Below, in pieces: positions 1 to 8,916 of a DNA stretch of 15,449 nucleotides. The number at the start of each line of letters is the position of its first letter. Position 1 is the stretch's first letter. This DNA comes from Synechococcus sp. GFB01. Lineage in GTDB: Bacteria; Cyanobacteriota; Cyanobacteriia; PCC-6307; Cyanobiaceae. Location of the stretch: positions 11,759 through 27,207 of the forward strand of contig NZ_LFEK01000014.1 in the NCBI RefSeq assembly GCF_001039265.1, given 5' to 3'. A model generated the notes under the pieces. It made no database searches and was not told the DNA's origin. It saw only the letters and a list, made by a program, of their open reading frames with translations. The translations under genes were made by a program, and so were the position numbers.

Positions 1-350
1 CCGGGCTGGTGGGTGTAGCGATGGTGCCACTGGTGGTAGCGGCGGTAGGCGGTGGCGTTGTAGAAGCTCAGCAGGCCCAGCAGCCAGGCGGCGGCATCGT
101 TTACCCGCCTGCTGCGGAAGGCCGTGCGGTGGCTGCATTCATGCAGGCCCGCGAAGCAGGTGGCCAGCCCCATGCCGCATAGCAGCAGCCCGGCCAGGCG
201 CAGCGGCAACGGCCAGAGCTGCTGAGCCCACACCACACCGCCGGCGCTGATCAGCAGCAGGTGGCTCAGCAGGCGCAGCGCGGCGGGTCCGTCGCGGAGC
301 GTGTTGAGCTCGGAGAGGGTCTGCCGCTCGATCAGGGCTGAGTCGGTCAC
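1..350 (-). CDS. Fatty acid desaturase, membrane di-iron type (partial, C-terminus outside window)
   Basis: Only the first 116 residues or so are present; the gene runs off the left edge. Two histidine boxes of the membrane fatty acid desaturase superfamily are visible: HECSHRTAF at about residues 70-78 (HxxxH) and HQWHH at about 106-110 (HxxHH). A hydrophobic stretch lies between them and another precedes the first box. Such enzymes bind two irons through these histidines and introduce double bonds or hydroxyl groups into lipids or carotenoids; the third box would lie outside the window. The GTG at 348-350 is chosen because the upstream frame has no better start before a stop near 429-431. 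An AAGAGG lies about 20 bases upstream, farther than usual for a ribosome binding site. The exact substrate cannot be told. The superfamily call is firm; a carotenoid ketolase or hydroxylase is less likely. Confidence 0.85.
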   Translation of the reverse strand, partial: MTDSALIERQTLSELNTLRDGPAALRLLSHLLLISAGGVVWAQQLWPLPLRLAGLLLCGMGLATCFAGLHECSHRTAFRSRRVNDAAAWLLGLLSFYNATAYRRYHQWHHRYTHQP

Positions 351-501
351 GCCGAGGCAATGCCGTGGGCCTCTTATCCCATCAGGTCGGCTGGGTCCGC
401 TTCGGTAGGCGATGCGACGGCGAGGGGTTTACTAGGACCCGGGTCGTCGGAACAGGGCTCGTCAGCTCTGGCGGGTTCGGGGGACCCCGGCCGCAGCGGG
501 C

Positions 502-786
502 CTACAGCTCCGCCTGCTCGGCTTGGGTGTCGTCGAAGCAACGCGTCCCCGCCTGGGTGAAGCGGGAGAGCAGCCGCGCTGCGAGCTTCTCCCGGTCCTC
601 ATCCCCCACCACGCCCTCGTAGGCGCGGGCCTCCTCCTGCTCATGGGCGGCGAACAGGCGGATCGGGCAGGGCATCGCCACCTCCACCGCCCACATCACG
701 ATGCCCAGCCAAGTCACGTCGCTGACCAGCGCGATGCGTTCGAAGCCCCGCCAGTGCCTCAGGCCCAGCAGGGTGTCGTCCCGCAT
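502..786 (-). CDS. SpoIIAA-like (STAS-related) protein, 5'-truncated
   Basis: The 94-residue product resembles the C-terminal half of the SpoIIAA-like family, small STAS-fold proteins usually about 120 residues long. The LGLRHWRGFERIALVSDVTW stretch (residues 7-26) matches the family core, followed by a region ending in the MPCPIRLF strand and an acidic, Glu/Asp-rich helix. The usual N-terminal 40-50 residues are missing. The frame continues upstream of Met1 for eight residues (FEGCKPAA, typical of the family just before this point) and then meets a stop at 811-813. Adding one T near 810-811 would extend it only to a nearby ATG. The region further upstream lies against the amidohydrolase start and encodes nothing family-like in any minus frame. 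It may be a remnant or a shortened functional protein. The role of this family in cyanobacteria is not established. Confidence 0.6.
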   Translation of the reverse strand: MRDDTLLGLRHWRGFERIALVSDVTWLGIVMWAVEVAMPCPIRLFAAHEQEEARAYEGVVGDEDREKLAARLLSRFTQAGTRCFDDTQAEQAEL

Positions 787-864
787 GGCGGCGGGCTTGC
801 AGCCCTCGAATCAGGCATCCATCGGCCCCGGCTGTGTGCACTCTGAAAAGGGAGAGCCTGTCGC

Positions 865-877
865 GGGGGGGGGGGGG
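865..877 (+). repeat. 13-base poly-G tract before the amidohydrolase start
   Basis: Thirteen consecutive G residues lie seven bases upstream of the ATG at 885 and run into GTGA, so the tract occupies the Shine-Dalgarno position. It is the longest homopolymer noticed in the window. An upstream in-frame ATG at 834 would read through it as glycines. Its true length is uncertain because short G/C runs elsewhere in this sequence appear to be miscounted. Confidence 0.9.
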
Positions 878-884
878 TGACGCC

Positions 885-2066
885 ATGCACCACAGCGCCG
901 TTGACGACAGCGTGATCGCCCGCATGCGGGCGATCCGCCGGGATCTGCACCGCCATCCGGAGCTGGCCTTCGAGGAGGAGCGCACCGCGGCGAGGATCAT
1001 GGCCGAGCTCGACGCCCTCGGCATCCCCTACGACTACCGGGGCGTGGGCAGCGGCGTGATCGGCCGGCTGGGAGCGGGGCACGGCCCCAGCATCGCCCTG
1101 CGGGCCGACATGGACGCTCTGCCGGGGCAGGAGTCGACCCAGCTGCCCTTCGCCTCCGAGGAGCCGGGTCGCATGCACGCCTGCGGTCATGACGCCCACG
1201 TGGCGATGGTGCTGGGGGCGGCCCAGCTGCTCGCGGCCGATCCGCCTGCGGTGGGGGTGCGGCTCATCTTCCAGCCGGCCGAGGAGAAGGGCGGCGGGGC
1301 GCGCACGGTGATCGCGGCCGGTGCCCTGGAGGGGGTGAGCGCGATCTTCGGCGCCCACGTCACCCATCACTACCGGGTGGGGCAGATCATGGTGGCGGAC
1401 GGGGTGATCACGGCCCAGTCGGACCGCTTCCGCATCGACGTGCGCGGTCGCGGCGGGCACGGCGCCAGGCCCCATGAGGCCACCGACGCCGTGGTGATCA
1501 CCGGTTTCCTGATCACCGCCCTGCAGACGCTGGTGTCGCGGGAGATCGATCCCGTCCACCCCTCGGTGGTGACGATCGGGCGGGTGGAGGCGGGCTCGGC
1601 GCCGAACGTGATCGCTGAGACCGCCGTGCTGGAGGGCAGCATCCGCTCCACCTTGCCGGCGGTGCGCGAGCAGCTGCTCGCCGGTGTGCAGCGCATGGCC
1701 CGGGCCCTGGGCGATCTGCACAACGCCGATCTGCAGGTGACGATCCAGCCCGGCTATCCGCCGGTGGTGAACACGGCGGCCGAAGCCCGCCTGGCCGAGC
1801 GCGCCGCCCGCCAGGTGGTGGGTGACGCCGGCCTGATGGCACTCGATCACCCCAGCATGGGCAGCGAGGACTTCGCCTACTACCTCGAGCGAATTCCCGG
1901 TTGCTACGTGCGCTTCGGCGCCCGGCCCGAGGGCAGCCCCTACGTGCCGCTGCACAGTCCCGCCTTCGACATCGACGAGGGAGTGCTGCCGGTGGGCGCC
2001 GCCTTCTTCGAGGCGGTGGTGCGGGAGGCGGAACGATCCCCGGCTGCAGCGACGGCGCAGGCCTGA
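885..2066 (+). CDS. M20D family metallopeptidase / N-acyl-amino acid amidohydrolase
   Basis: A 393-residue zinc amidohydrolase of the hippurate / IAA-amino acid hydrolase group, which cleaves N-acyl or amide-conjugated amino acids in the cytoplasm. Motifs in order: HRHPELAFEEE near the N-terminus; ALRADMDALP; MHACGHDAH with metal ligands C100 and H102; FQPAEEKGGG with the catalytic and metal glutamates at about 133-134; H158 in GAHVTHH; the dimerisation-domain RGRGGHGARPHEATDAV; GSEDFAYY; and the last ligand H357 in LHSPAFD. Length and motif order are those of a complete enzyme. The ATG at 885 is preferred over the in-frame ATG at 834 because the family begins close to this point and the longer form would translate the poly-G tract. 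It is a monocistronic plus-strand gene facing tenA. The substrate cannot be predicted. Confidence 0.92.
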   Translation: MHHSAVDDSVIARMRAIRRDLHRHPELAFEEERTAARIMAELDALGIPYDYRGVGSGVIGRLGAGHGPSIALRADMDALPGQESTQLPFASEEPGRMHACGHDAHVAMVLGAAQLLAADPPAVGVRLIFQPAEEKGGGARTVIAAGALEGVSAIFGAHVTHHYRVGQIMVADGVITAQSDRFRIDVRGRGGHGARPHEATDAVVITGFLITALQTLVSREIDPVHPSVVTIGRVEAGSAPNVIAETAVLEGSIRSTLPAVREQLLAGVQRMARALGDLHNADLQVTIQPGYPPVVNTAAEARLAERAARQVVGDAGLMALDHPSMGSEDFAYYLERIPGCYVRFGARPEGSPYVPLHSPAFDIDEGVLPVGAAFFEAVVREAERSPAAATAQA

Positions 2067-2069
2067 GGG

Positions 2070-2087
2070 CGAGGGATCCGGCCCTCG
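2070..2087 (+). terminator. Possible terminator hairpin after the amidohydrolase gene
   Basis: A perfect 6-base stem (CGAGGG / CCCTCG) with a 6-base ATCCGG loop starts four bases after the amidohydrolase stop and is followed by the pyrimidine-rich TCTTCCTCCC. A second small inverted repeat (CACCG / CGGTG) follows near 2100-2116. There is no true U tract, so intrinsic termination would be weak. The position between converging genes is suitable. Confidence 0.4.
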
Positions 2088-2195
2088 TCTTCCTCCCCTC
2101 ACCGGCCTTCTCGGTGGGGATGGAGCTGGAGCTGCAGCGCGAGTTCCGCGGCGACCTCGGTGCCGACCTCGACTGAGTTCGCAGCGGGGGCTGGA

Positions 2196-2821
2196 TCAGC
2201 GTGGGGCGTGGGCGTCGAAGAAGGCCAGTTCCAGCTCCATCGCCCGCCGGTAGGTCTTCTCCACCGCTTCGCCGGGCGGGGCCAGGCGGTTGAGCAGGTG
2301 CTCCAGGCGGCGGGCCAGGGCTTCGAAGGCGGGATCGGCGTAGGTGTCGATCCACTCGGCGTAGGCATGAGCGGGGTGGCCCACCTGGGCGCGCAGCTGC
2401 TGGCCCAGCCAGGCGTAGAGCCGCAGACAGGGGGTCATGGCGGCGCAGATCAGGCCGCAGTCGCCGCCGCGGGCGGTGGCCAGCAGGAAATCCGTGTAGG
2501 CGGTGGTGGCCGGCAGCGGCGTGATGGCGCTCAGGTCGATCCGCCAGCGGCTGGCATAGGCGGCGTGAAGCTGCAGTTCCTCCAGCACGCCCTGCAGCAG
2601 CTCACTGAAGGCGACCAGACTGTCCCGGTCCGTGCTGTGGGCGATCGCCAGGGCGTAGGCCCGGGCGAAGCTCTCGAGAAAGTAGGCGTCCTGGGCCACA
2701 TAGCCGCAGAAGGCGGTGCCGGGGAGGCTGCCCTGGCCCAGTCCCTGCACGAACGGGTGCCGGAGGATGCGCCGGGCCAGCTCGGCGTTGCCGGCCCAGA
2801 GCTGCCCGGCCAGGTCCCCGC

Positions 2822-2825
<4 letters not shown>
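2196..2825 (-). CDS. tenA: TenA family protein (aminopyrimidine aminohydrolase / thiaminase II)
   Basis: A 209-residue helical TenA protein that hydrolyses 4-amino-5-aminomethyl-2-methylpyrimidine, a thiamine breakdown product, to the hydroxymethylpyrimidine used in thiamine salvage. Visible family features are [13 protein letters not shown] (residues 23-35), [19 protein letters not shown] (42-60) with the conserved Asp46, Cys133 in the AAMTPC segment at the position of the catalytic cysteine, and a C-terminal ELELAFF with the conserved glutamate near 199. Cys133 places it in the TenA_C rather than the TenA_E subgroup. The TTG at 2825 is chosen because it overlaps the fumC stop as TTGA and the homologous region begins at the next residues (SGDLAGQLW). 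The frame is open far upstream, but that part is only the shadow of fumC. It is the last gene of the minus-strand series; no other thiamine gene is nearby. Confidence 0.88.
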
Positions 2826-4224
<1,399 letters not shown>

Positions 4225-4228
<4 letters not shown>

Positions 4229-4803
4229 CGGCTCACCACCTCGGCATTGAGCTCGTTGATGCTCACGGTGGTGCTGTTGCGGAAACCCTCGGGAAGGGGA
4301 ATGCCGGTGGCCTGGCTCACGGCCTCGTTGATCGCCGCGAGCCCCACCTGGCCCTCCGCATCGAGCAGCACCCGCCCGTCGGCGTCGAAGACCACCACCT
4401 GGGGGATGTGGCCATGCCAGTAGTGAGCGGGATCGGCTGGGCCCTGATCGCTGCGGTTCTGGAGTGGATCGGTCACCAGCGGAATCAGTTCGATGCTGTT
4501 GCCCCAGAGCCGCTGCAGTTCCGAGACCACGGGCGCGAACTGTTTGCTGGCGGTGTCATCGTCGAGGTAGTAGATCAACACCGCGGGCCGGTGTGCCGCG
4601 AGGGCCTGCTGGAGGGTGCTGCGGGGCGGCACCAGCGAGCCGTTGCCGGCGTAGAGGGCGTAGATGTTGCCGTCGTAGGTGTTGTTGGTGAGCGAGGCCA
4701 GGGCCGGCTGCACCGGCTGGATCGCCATCAGGGCTGCGCTCAGCAGCAGGGGCAGAACGGCATGGAGAACAGGTTTCAGCAGAGTGCGCAGCAGGCCGGC
4801 CAA
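4225..4803 (-). CDS. Thioredoxin-fold thylakoid/lumenal protein, photosystem I accumulation factor-like
   Basis: The product is 192 residues from a TTG at 4801-4803. It opens with a signal-peptide-like segment ending PVQPALA (cleavage after about Ala36), then the conserved [19 protein letters not shown] (residues 41-59), a thioredoxin-like core ([20 protein letters not shown]) and a second core strand [15 protein letters not shown]. The CxxC redox pair is absent; the site reads DDDTASKQF. The pattern matches a cyanobacterial family annotated as thylakoid membrane photosystem I accumulation factor; that name rests on memory, not a search. The native start may be the ATG at 4829, which overlaps the upstream DUF3685 stop as ATGA. 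It is out of frame by one base, and one extra C in the CCCC run just after it would join the frames to give 201 residues. The fumC start overlaps its stop. Confidence 0.75.
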
Positions 4804-4825
4804 CAGAGCGGGGTCGCGGATGGGG

Positions 4826-6466
4826 TCATTGTGACGCCCGGAGGCTGCGTCCCATCCCCTGCACGATGCCCCGGCCCACCAGCCCGATCGCCCGGCCCAG
4901 CACCTGGGTGAGCAGCACCACCAGCAGATCGCCCAGCCCCCGTGCCAGGGCCTGGACCTGGGGGGCGAGCGCATCGCGGCTCTCCAGCGCCAGGGTCACC
5001 AGCTGCTGGGGCCAGCCGAGCTGGCGCAGTTCCGTGTCGCGGGGTTCGGTGAGGTTCACCGCGACCACGGAGCTCTCCTGCAGGCCGAACAGCACCCTGC
5101 GGCTCTCGTAGAGGGCCACCGGCCGCTGCCACCAGCTCTGCCAGCGCAGCTGGGCGTTGAGCTGGTTGCGCAGCCGCTCCAGGCTGCGGGTGGAGAGCAG
5201 CTCGGGCCGCAGCAGGTAACGCCTCAGCTCCGGCCAGGCGGCGCAACTGGCGAGCACATCGGCCGCGAGCAGTTCGGCGTTCCGCACCAGCCAGTTGCTC
5301 ACCAGCAGCTCCAGGTGCAGCACCGCCCGGGGCTCATCGGCCGGGAGCAGCTGGCCCTCCACCAGCAGCGGCTGGGCCAGCACCAGCGTGGCCAGCATCG
5401 GTTGCGGCTGCGGCAGTTCCGGGTCGGTGACCTCCAGGGCGGCCTCGCGGATCAGCTGCTCGGCGACGCCGCAGAGCTGGCCCTCGCGCGGCAGCTGCAC
5501 GTAGGGGCTGGCCATGGCCCGCAAGGCCATCTGGCGCAGCTGGGGTTGGAGCCGCAGCCAGTGTTCGCCCAGCTCCGCTGCGGCGACCGCCTCGCTGGCG
5601 AGCTGCTGGCGCAGCATCTGCAGCTGATCCAGCAGGGCGAGCAGCAGATCGCTGCGGCGTTCGGGCCGCAGGGCTGCGAGGGCCAGCAGCTGGCCGCTGC
5701 CGTTGCCGGGGCCTGCTGCCAGTGCCGCTCGCAGCCGCGTCGCCAGGCTCGCCCAGATGCCGTCGGCGTTGCGCTGCTGCAGGGTGAGAGCGGTGCGTTG
5801 TTTGGCTGCGCCGGCGCCGGCCTCCGGCCGGGCGGAACCCTCCGTGCAGCGGGCCTGCGGTCCCCAGGCCACGCTCAGCGGCCCCCAGAGCAGCAGCAGC
5901 AGCTGGCGGGCAGAACGCAGTTCCCGCAGCCGGCCCTGCAGCACAAGCTGCTGCAGCCGGCTGCCGCCAGGCGGTGTGAGCAGCCGCAGGCAGGCCTGGA
6001 TGTCGGCATCCACCTGCTGCAGGCCGCTGAGCAGCAGCCACTGACCCAGGCCGATTCCGGCGGCCGATCGGTCGGCGGGCTGATCGGCGGAGACGGGCTG
6101 GCGCAGTTCCAGCACCCGGCCGCCCTCGAGCAGGGTGTGGATGGCCGCGATCAGTGCATCGGGCTCCGGAGCCTCCAGCAGTCCGGTGGCGGGGAGTTGC
6201 AGCAGCAGCGGAGCCGGCAGCCGGTGACCCGTGGACAGCACCAGCAGCAGCGGAGCCGGCTGCCAGCGTTCCTGGAGCAGCTGCAACTGGAGCTGCAGCT
6301 GCTCGGGAGCCATGTCCGCCTCGAGAGCCCAGAGCAGGATCTGGGGGGCCCCGCGCAGATCGGCGGGATCGCTGATCACCGTGAGCTCAGCCGCCCGGGC
6401 CTGGAGCAGCCGGATCAGGCCATCGCGCAGCAGCGGTTCGGCAAACAGCAGCAGCTGCGGGGTCAC
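4826..6466 (-). CDS. DUF3685 (Ycf55-like) domain protein
   Basis: A 546-residue cyanobacterial protein of unknown function. The first 120 residues or so look like a degenerate receiver domain (QLLLFAEPLLRDGLIRLLQ, then alternating beta and alpha segments), but ILLWALEAD has no clear phospho-acceptor aspartate. The middle is rich in Leu, Gln and Arg and mostly helical. The C-terminus has the DUF3685 pattern: LRNQLNAQLRWQSWWQRPV, then YESRRVLFGL and the hydrophobic end LLVVLLTQVLGRAIGLVGRG. The GTG at 6464-6466 is chosen because residues upstream of it run into the perR-like gene and are not family-like; a GGTGAG lies farther upstream. It sits directly after the Fur-family gene and overlaps the next gene. 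Relatives of this domain occur as ycf55 in some algal plastids. No function should be assumed. Confidence 0.8.
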   Translation of the reverse strand: MTPQLLLFAEPLLRDGLIRLLQARAAELTVISDPADLRGAPQILLWALEADMAPEQLQLQLQLLQERWQPAPLLLVLSTGHRLPAPLLLQLPATGLLEAPEPDALIAAIHTLLEGGRVLELRQPVSADQPADRSAAGIGLGQWLLLSGLQQVDADIQACLRLLTPPGGSRLQQLVLQGRLRELRSARQLLLLLWGPLSVAWGPQARCTEGSARPEAGAGAAKQRTALTLQQRNADGIWASLATRLRAALAAGPGNGSGQLLALAALRPERRSDLLLALLDQLQMLRQQLASEAVAAAELGEHWLRLQPQLRQMALRAMASPYVQLPREGQLCGVAEQLIREAALEVTDPELPQPQPMLATLVLAQPLLVEGQLLPADEPRAVLHLELLVSNWLVRNAELLAADVLASCAAWPELRRYLLRPELLSTRSLERLRNQLNAQLRWQSWWQRPVALYESRRVLFGLQESSVVAVNLTEPRDTELRQLGWPQQLVTLALESRDALAPQVQALARGLGDLLVVLLTQVLGRAIGLVGRGIVQGMGRSLRASQ

Positions 6467-6525
6467 GGCCCGATCGGATGCAACGCGCTCACCGTAACGG
6501 CTGCGCCGTGGATTCTCCAGCGCTG

Positions 6526-7020
6526 TCAGGCCCTGCGGCGGGGCCGCCCGGTGAGATGCAGGGTGTATCCCTCGATCGCGAAACCGGTGTGGTCCTCGAT
6601 CCGCTGGAGCAGTTCGGCGGGCAGTTCCACATCGAGATCCTGGATCTGGCCGGATTCCAGGCAGGTGAGATGGCTGTGGGGATCGCTGCGATAGCCGTAG
6701 AGGCGTCCGCTGGCCCGGTCGAGGCATTCGATCACACCGGCGCTCTGGAGGGCCTCCAGGTTCTGGTACACGGAGGTGTGTCCGATGTTGCGGCCGAGGT
6801 TGTTGAGCTTCTCGAAGATGTCGCGCGCGCTGAGGTGACTCTTCTCGCTCCAGAGCAGATCAAGCACCATGCGGCGCTGCCGGCTGAGCCGCATCCCCAG
6901 GTCACGGCAGCGACGATAGACATCGTCGACACTTGAGCAGCCGGGCGCTCCGAGCTGGCCGGTTCCGAGCTTGCTGGTGATGCTACCGGGGGAAAGGGTG
7001 GCGCTCAAGCGACACACCAA
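6526..7020 (-). CDS. perR: Fur-family transcriptional regulator, PerR-like
   Basis: Up to 164 residues. The winged-helix domain reads MRLSRQRRMVLDLLW, then LSARDIFEKLN and GHTSVYQNLEALQSAGVIEC, followed by a dimerisation domain with HSHLTCLESGQI. Only one cysteine stands where classical Fur, Zur and PerR carry two CxxC pairs, so the structural zinc site is absent. To my recollection this matches the slr1738-type cyanobacterial PerR, a metal-dependent peroxide-responsive repressor. The start is uncertain: TTG at 7020, GTG at 7017 and TTG at 7008 are all in frame and none has a clear Shine-Dalgarno. The first 30 residues are not family-conserved. It lies upstream of the DUF3685 gene in the minus-strand series, so peroxide control of the photosystem and fumarase genes is possible but unproven. 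Zur or Fur function is less likely. Confidence 0.85.
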   Translation of the reverse strand: MVCRLSATLSPGSITSKLGTGQLGAPGCSSVDDVYRRCRDLGMRLSRQRRMVLDLLWSEKSHLSARDIFEKLNNLGRNIGHTSVYQNLEALQSAGVIECLDRASGRLYGYRSDPHSHLTCLESGQIQDLDVELPAELLQRIEDHTGFAIEGYTLHLTGRPRRRA

Positions 7021-7037
7021 AGATTGGGAATGGATCT

Positions 7038-7043
7038 GTTATA
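7038..7043 (-). promoter_or_regulatory. Possible -10 element upstream of the perR-like gene
   Basis: The minus strand reads TATAAC in one of the most AT-rich patches of an otherwise very GC-rich window, 18 bases before the first possible start codon. No good -35 hexamer is found at the usual spacing, and no PerR or Fur palindrome is obvious. It may allow expression of the downstream genes separately from hisA. Confidence 0.3.
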
Positions 7044-7083
7044 GCCAACCCGCAATCGGACCGCTTTCGCCCCTGCAGGCCGC

Positions 7084-7857
7084 TCAGGCCAGATCGCTGC
7101 TGGCCGCCGGCTGCGGCGTGTCCTGCAGGCGGCCGGGGCCGATCGCCTGCAGGGCTTCGGCCAGATCGACGCGGCCGTCGTAGAGCGCCCGCCCCACGAT
7201 CACGCCCTCCACCCCGAGGCTGGCCAGGGGCAGCAGGGTCAGCAGGTGCTCCAGCGTGCCGATGCCCCCGGAAGCGATCAGCGGTACGTCGCTGGCTTCG
7301 GCCATGGCCCGCAGGAAGTCGAGATTGGGCCCCGCCAGGGTGCCGTCGGTGGCGATGTCGGTGGCGATGATCGCGGCGAGGGGGCTGCGGCTGAACCGGC
7401 GCGCCAGCAGCGTGGCATCGGTGCTGCTCGCCTCGATCCAGCCGCGGGTGGCCACCTTGCCGTCGCGGGCGTCGATGCCCACCACGATCCGCCCCGGATG
7501 GCGCTCTGCCAGCTGTTCCACCAGCTCGGGCTGCTCGAGCGCCACGGTGCCGAGGATCACGCGATCGAGGCCGCAGGCCAGCAGCTCCTCGGCCCGTTCG
7601 GCCGAGCGCACGCCACCGCCCAGCTGCACCGGAATGGCGAGCGCGGCGGTGATCGCCCGCACCGCGGCGTCGTTCACCGGTTTGCCGCTGCGGGCACCGT
7701 CGAGGTCGACGACATGGAGCCGCTCGGCACCCTGGGCCTGCCAGCTGAGGGCCTGGGCCACCGGGTCGCCGGAGAAGCGGGTCACCTGGTCGTAGTCGCC
7801 CTGGTGCAGGCGCACGCACTGGCCGTCGAGCAGATCGATGGCGGGAATCACCTGCAT
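7084..7857 (-). CDS. hisA: 1-(5-phosphoribosyl)-5-[(5-phosphoribosylamino)methylideneamino]imidazole-4-carboxamide isomerase
   Basis: A 257-residue (beta/alpha)8 barrel enzyme catalysing the Amadori rearrangement of ProFAR to PRFAR, the fourth step of histidine synthesis. Diagnostic features are MQVIPAIDLLDGQCVRL with catalytic base Asp8, VQLGGGVRS, GIDARDGKVATRGW with catalytic acid Asp129, TDIATDGTLAGPN and IASGGIGTLEHL. The two phosphate-binding half-barrel repeats are visible, as expected from the ancestral duplication. The ATG at 7857 is the family's normal beginning; open frame upstream of it is only shadow. It is the first gene of the minus-strand series, 63 bases before the perR-like gene, and diverges from the AEC transporter. 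HisF is the nearest paralogue but has different barrel-end motifs. Confidence 0.97.
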   Translation of the reverse strand: MQVIPAIDLLDGQCVRLHQGDYDQVTRFSGDPVAQALSWQAQGAERLHVVDLDGARSGKPVNDAAVRAITAALAIPVQLGGGVRSAERAEELLACGLDRVILGTVALEQPELVEQLAERHPGRIVVGIDARDGKVATRGWIEASSTDATLLARRFSRSPLAAIIATDIATDGTLAGPNLDFLRAMAEASDVPLIASGGIGTLEHLLTLLPLASLGVEGVIVGRALYDGRVDLAEALQAIGPGRLQDTPQPAASSDLA

Positions 7858-7963
7858 GGACCGGCGCAGTGGCTGCCAGCCAGGCTGCCAGAGGCGCCAC
7901 CGCGCGCTGTCAGGGCTGCCGGGCTTTGGCGGAGCATCCTGGAGGATCCGGGCCGCCCCGCCT

Positions 7964-8877
7964 GTGGCCTTTCTGCTGGAACTGGTGCCGGCCCTGGCCC
8001 TCGGACTGCTGCTCGGGCGCCGCTGGCCGTGGCTGGCGGCGCGCCTGGCCGCCCCGCTGGTGACCTGGGGAGTGCCCTTCAGCGTGATGGGACTGCTGCT
8101 GCGCAGCGGTCTCGACTGGCGCAGCGGCCAGGTGGCTCTGCTGGCCCTGCTGGCGGTGGCGTGCGGCTTGCTGCTGGTGCGCCGCCGGCTGCCCAGCCCG
8201 GTGGAGCAGCTCGGCGCCGTGGTGGGCAACACGGCCTACTTCGGCATCCCCGCGGTGCTGGCGTTGCTGCCGGCGCAGGCGGTGGCTTATGCGATCAGCT
8301 ACGACCTGGCGGCCACCCTGTTCACCTGGAGCCTCGGGCCGCTGCTGCTCGGGGCCAGCCCCTGCGGCCGCTCGCCGTGCTGCAGGCCCTGATCCGCAGT
8401 CCCGCCAGCCGGGGTCTGGCCGGCGCCGCCTGCTGCAGCTCACGCCCTGGCACGCGGCCCTGGCCGGCTGGCTGTGGTGGCCAGCGCGTGGCGTTGTTCT
8501 GGCATCGCTGGTGCTGGTGGGCGTGCGGCTGGCCGCGGTGGGGGGCGCGGCCTGCCGCGGCGCCTCTGGCCGGTGCTGCTCTGCAAGCTGCTGCTGTTCC
8601 CCCTGGCTCTGCTGGCGGGGGTGGCGCTGCTGGGTCTCTCGCCCCTGGCCCTGCCGCCCCTGGCCCAGGCAGCGCTGGTGCTGCAGGCGGCGGCCCCCAC
8701 CGCCGTGTCGGTGCTGCTGCTGGCAGAGGCCAGCCCCACGGAGGATCCAGAGGCCGTCGAGGCATCGGCGGCGGCGGCCTGGTGCTGTGGAGCACGCTGC
8801 TGGGCCTGCTCAGCGTGCCGCTCTGGGCGCGGCTGCTGGCCCTCGCCGGCCTCAACCCCGGCTCGCCCGGGGCTTGA
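7964..8877 (+). CDS. AEC-family (auxin efflux carrier type) permease, frame-disrupted as sequenced
   Basis: The coding trail passes through three frames. VAFLLELVPALALGLLLGRR begins at GTG 7964; VVGNTAYFGIPAVLALLP (about 8220-8273) is the AEC signature for the first half. The frame then shifts near 8351-8354, 8411-8414, 8540-8545 and 8778-8779, each time in the direction of one missing base. Each can be repaired by lengthening a short G or C run by one. The 914 bases plus four give 918, which encodes 305 residues, the usual AEC size. The second half shows the VLASLVLVGVRLA segment and LLCKLLLFPLALLAGVALLG, then QAAAPTAVSVLLLAEA before the last membrane helix. AEC proteins are membrane transporters of organic anions and related solutes. 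Either uncorrected indels or a decaying gene would explain it; I favour indels. The stop touches the next gene's upstream ATG. Confidence 0.75.
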
Positions 8878-8916
8878 ATGGCGCCCAGTTTCAAGGGCCC
8901 GCCGGCGGGCATCGGC

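Noticed and set aside
759-2102. 447-codon minus-strand open frame opposite the amidohydrolase
   Set aside because: Shadow frame rich in His, Gly and Arg; the plus strand carries a complete M20D enzyme.
2119-2176. Tiny plus-strand open frame starting MELELQREF after the amidohydrolase
   Set aside because: Only 18 codons, with no ribosome binding site or similarity that I recognise, in the gap between converging genes.
5315-6694. 459-codon plus-strand open frame opposite the DUF3685 gene
   Set aside because: Gln/Leu/Arg-rich shadow of a Leu/Gln-rich gene; no domain is recognisable.
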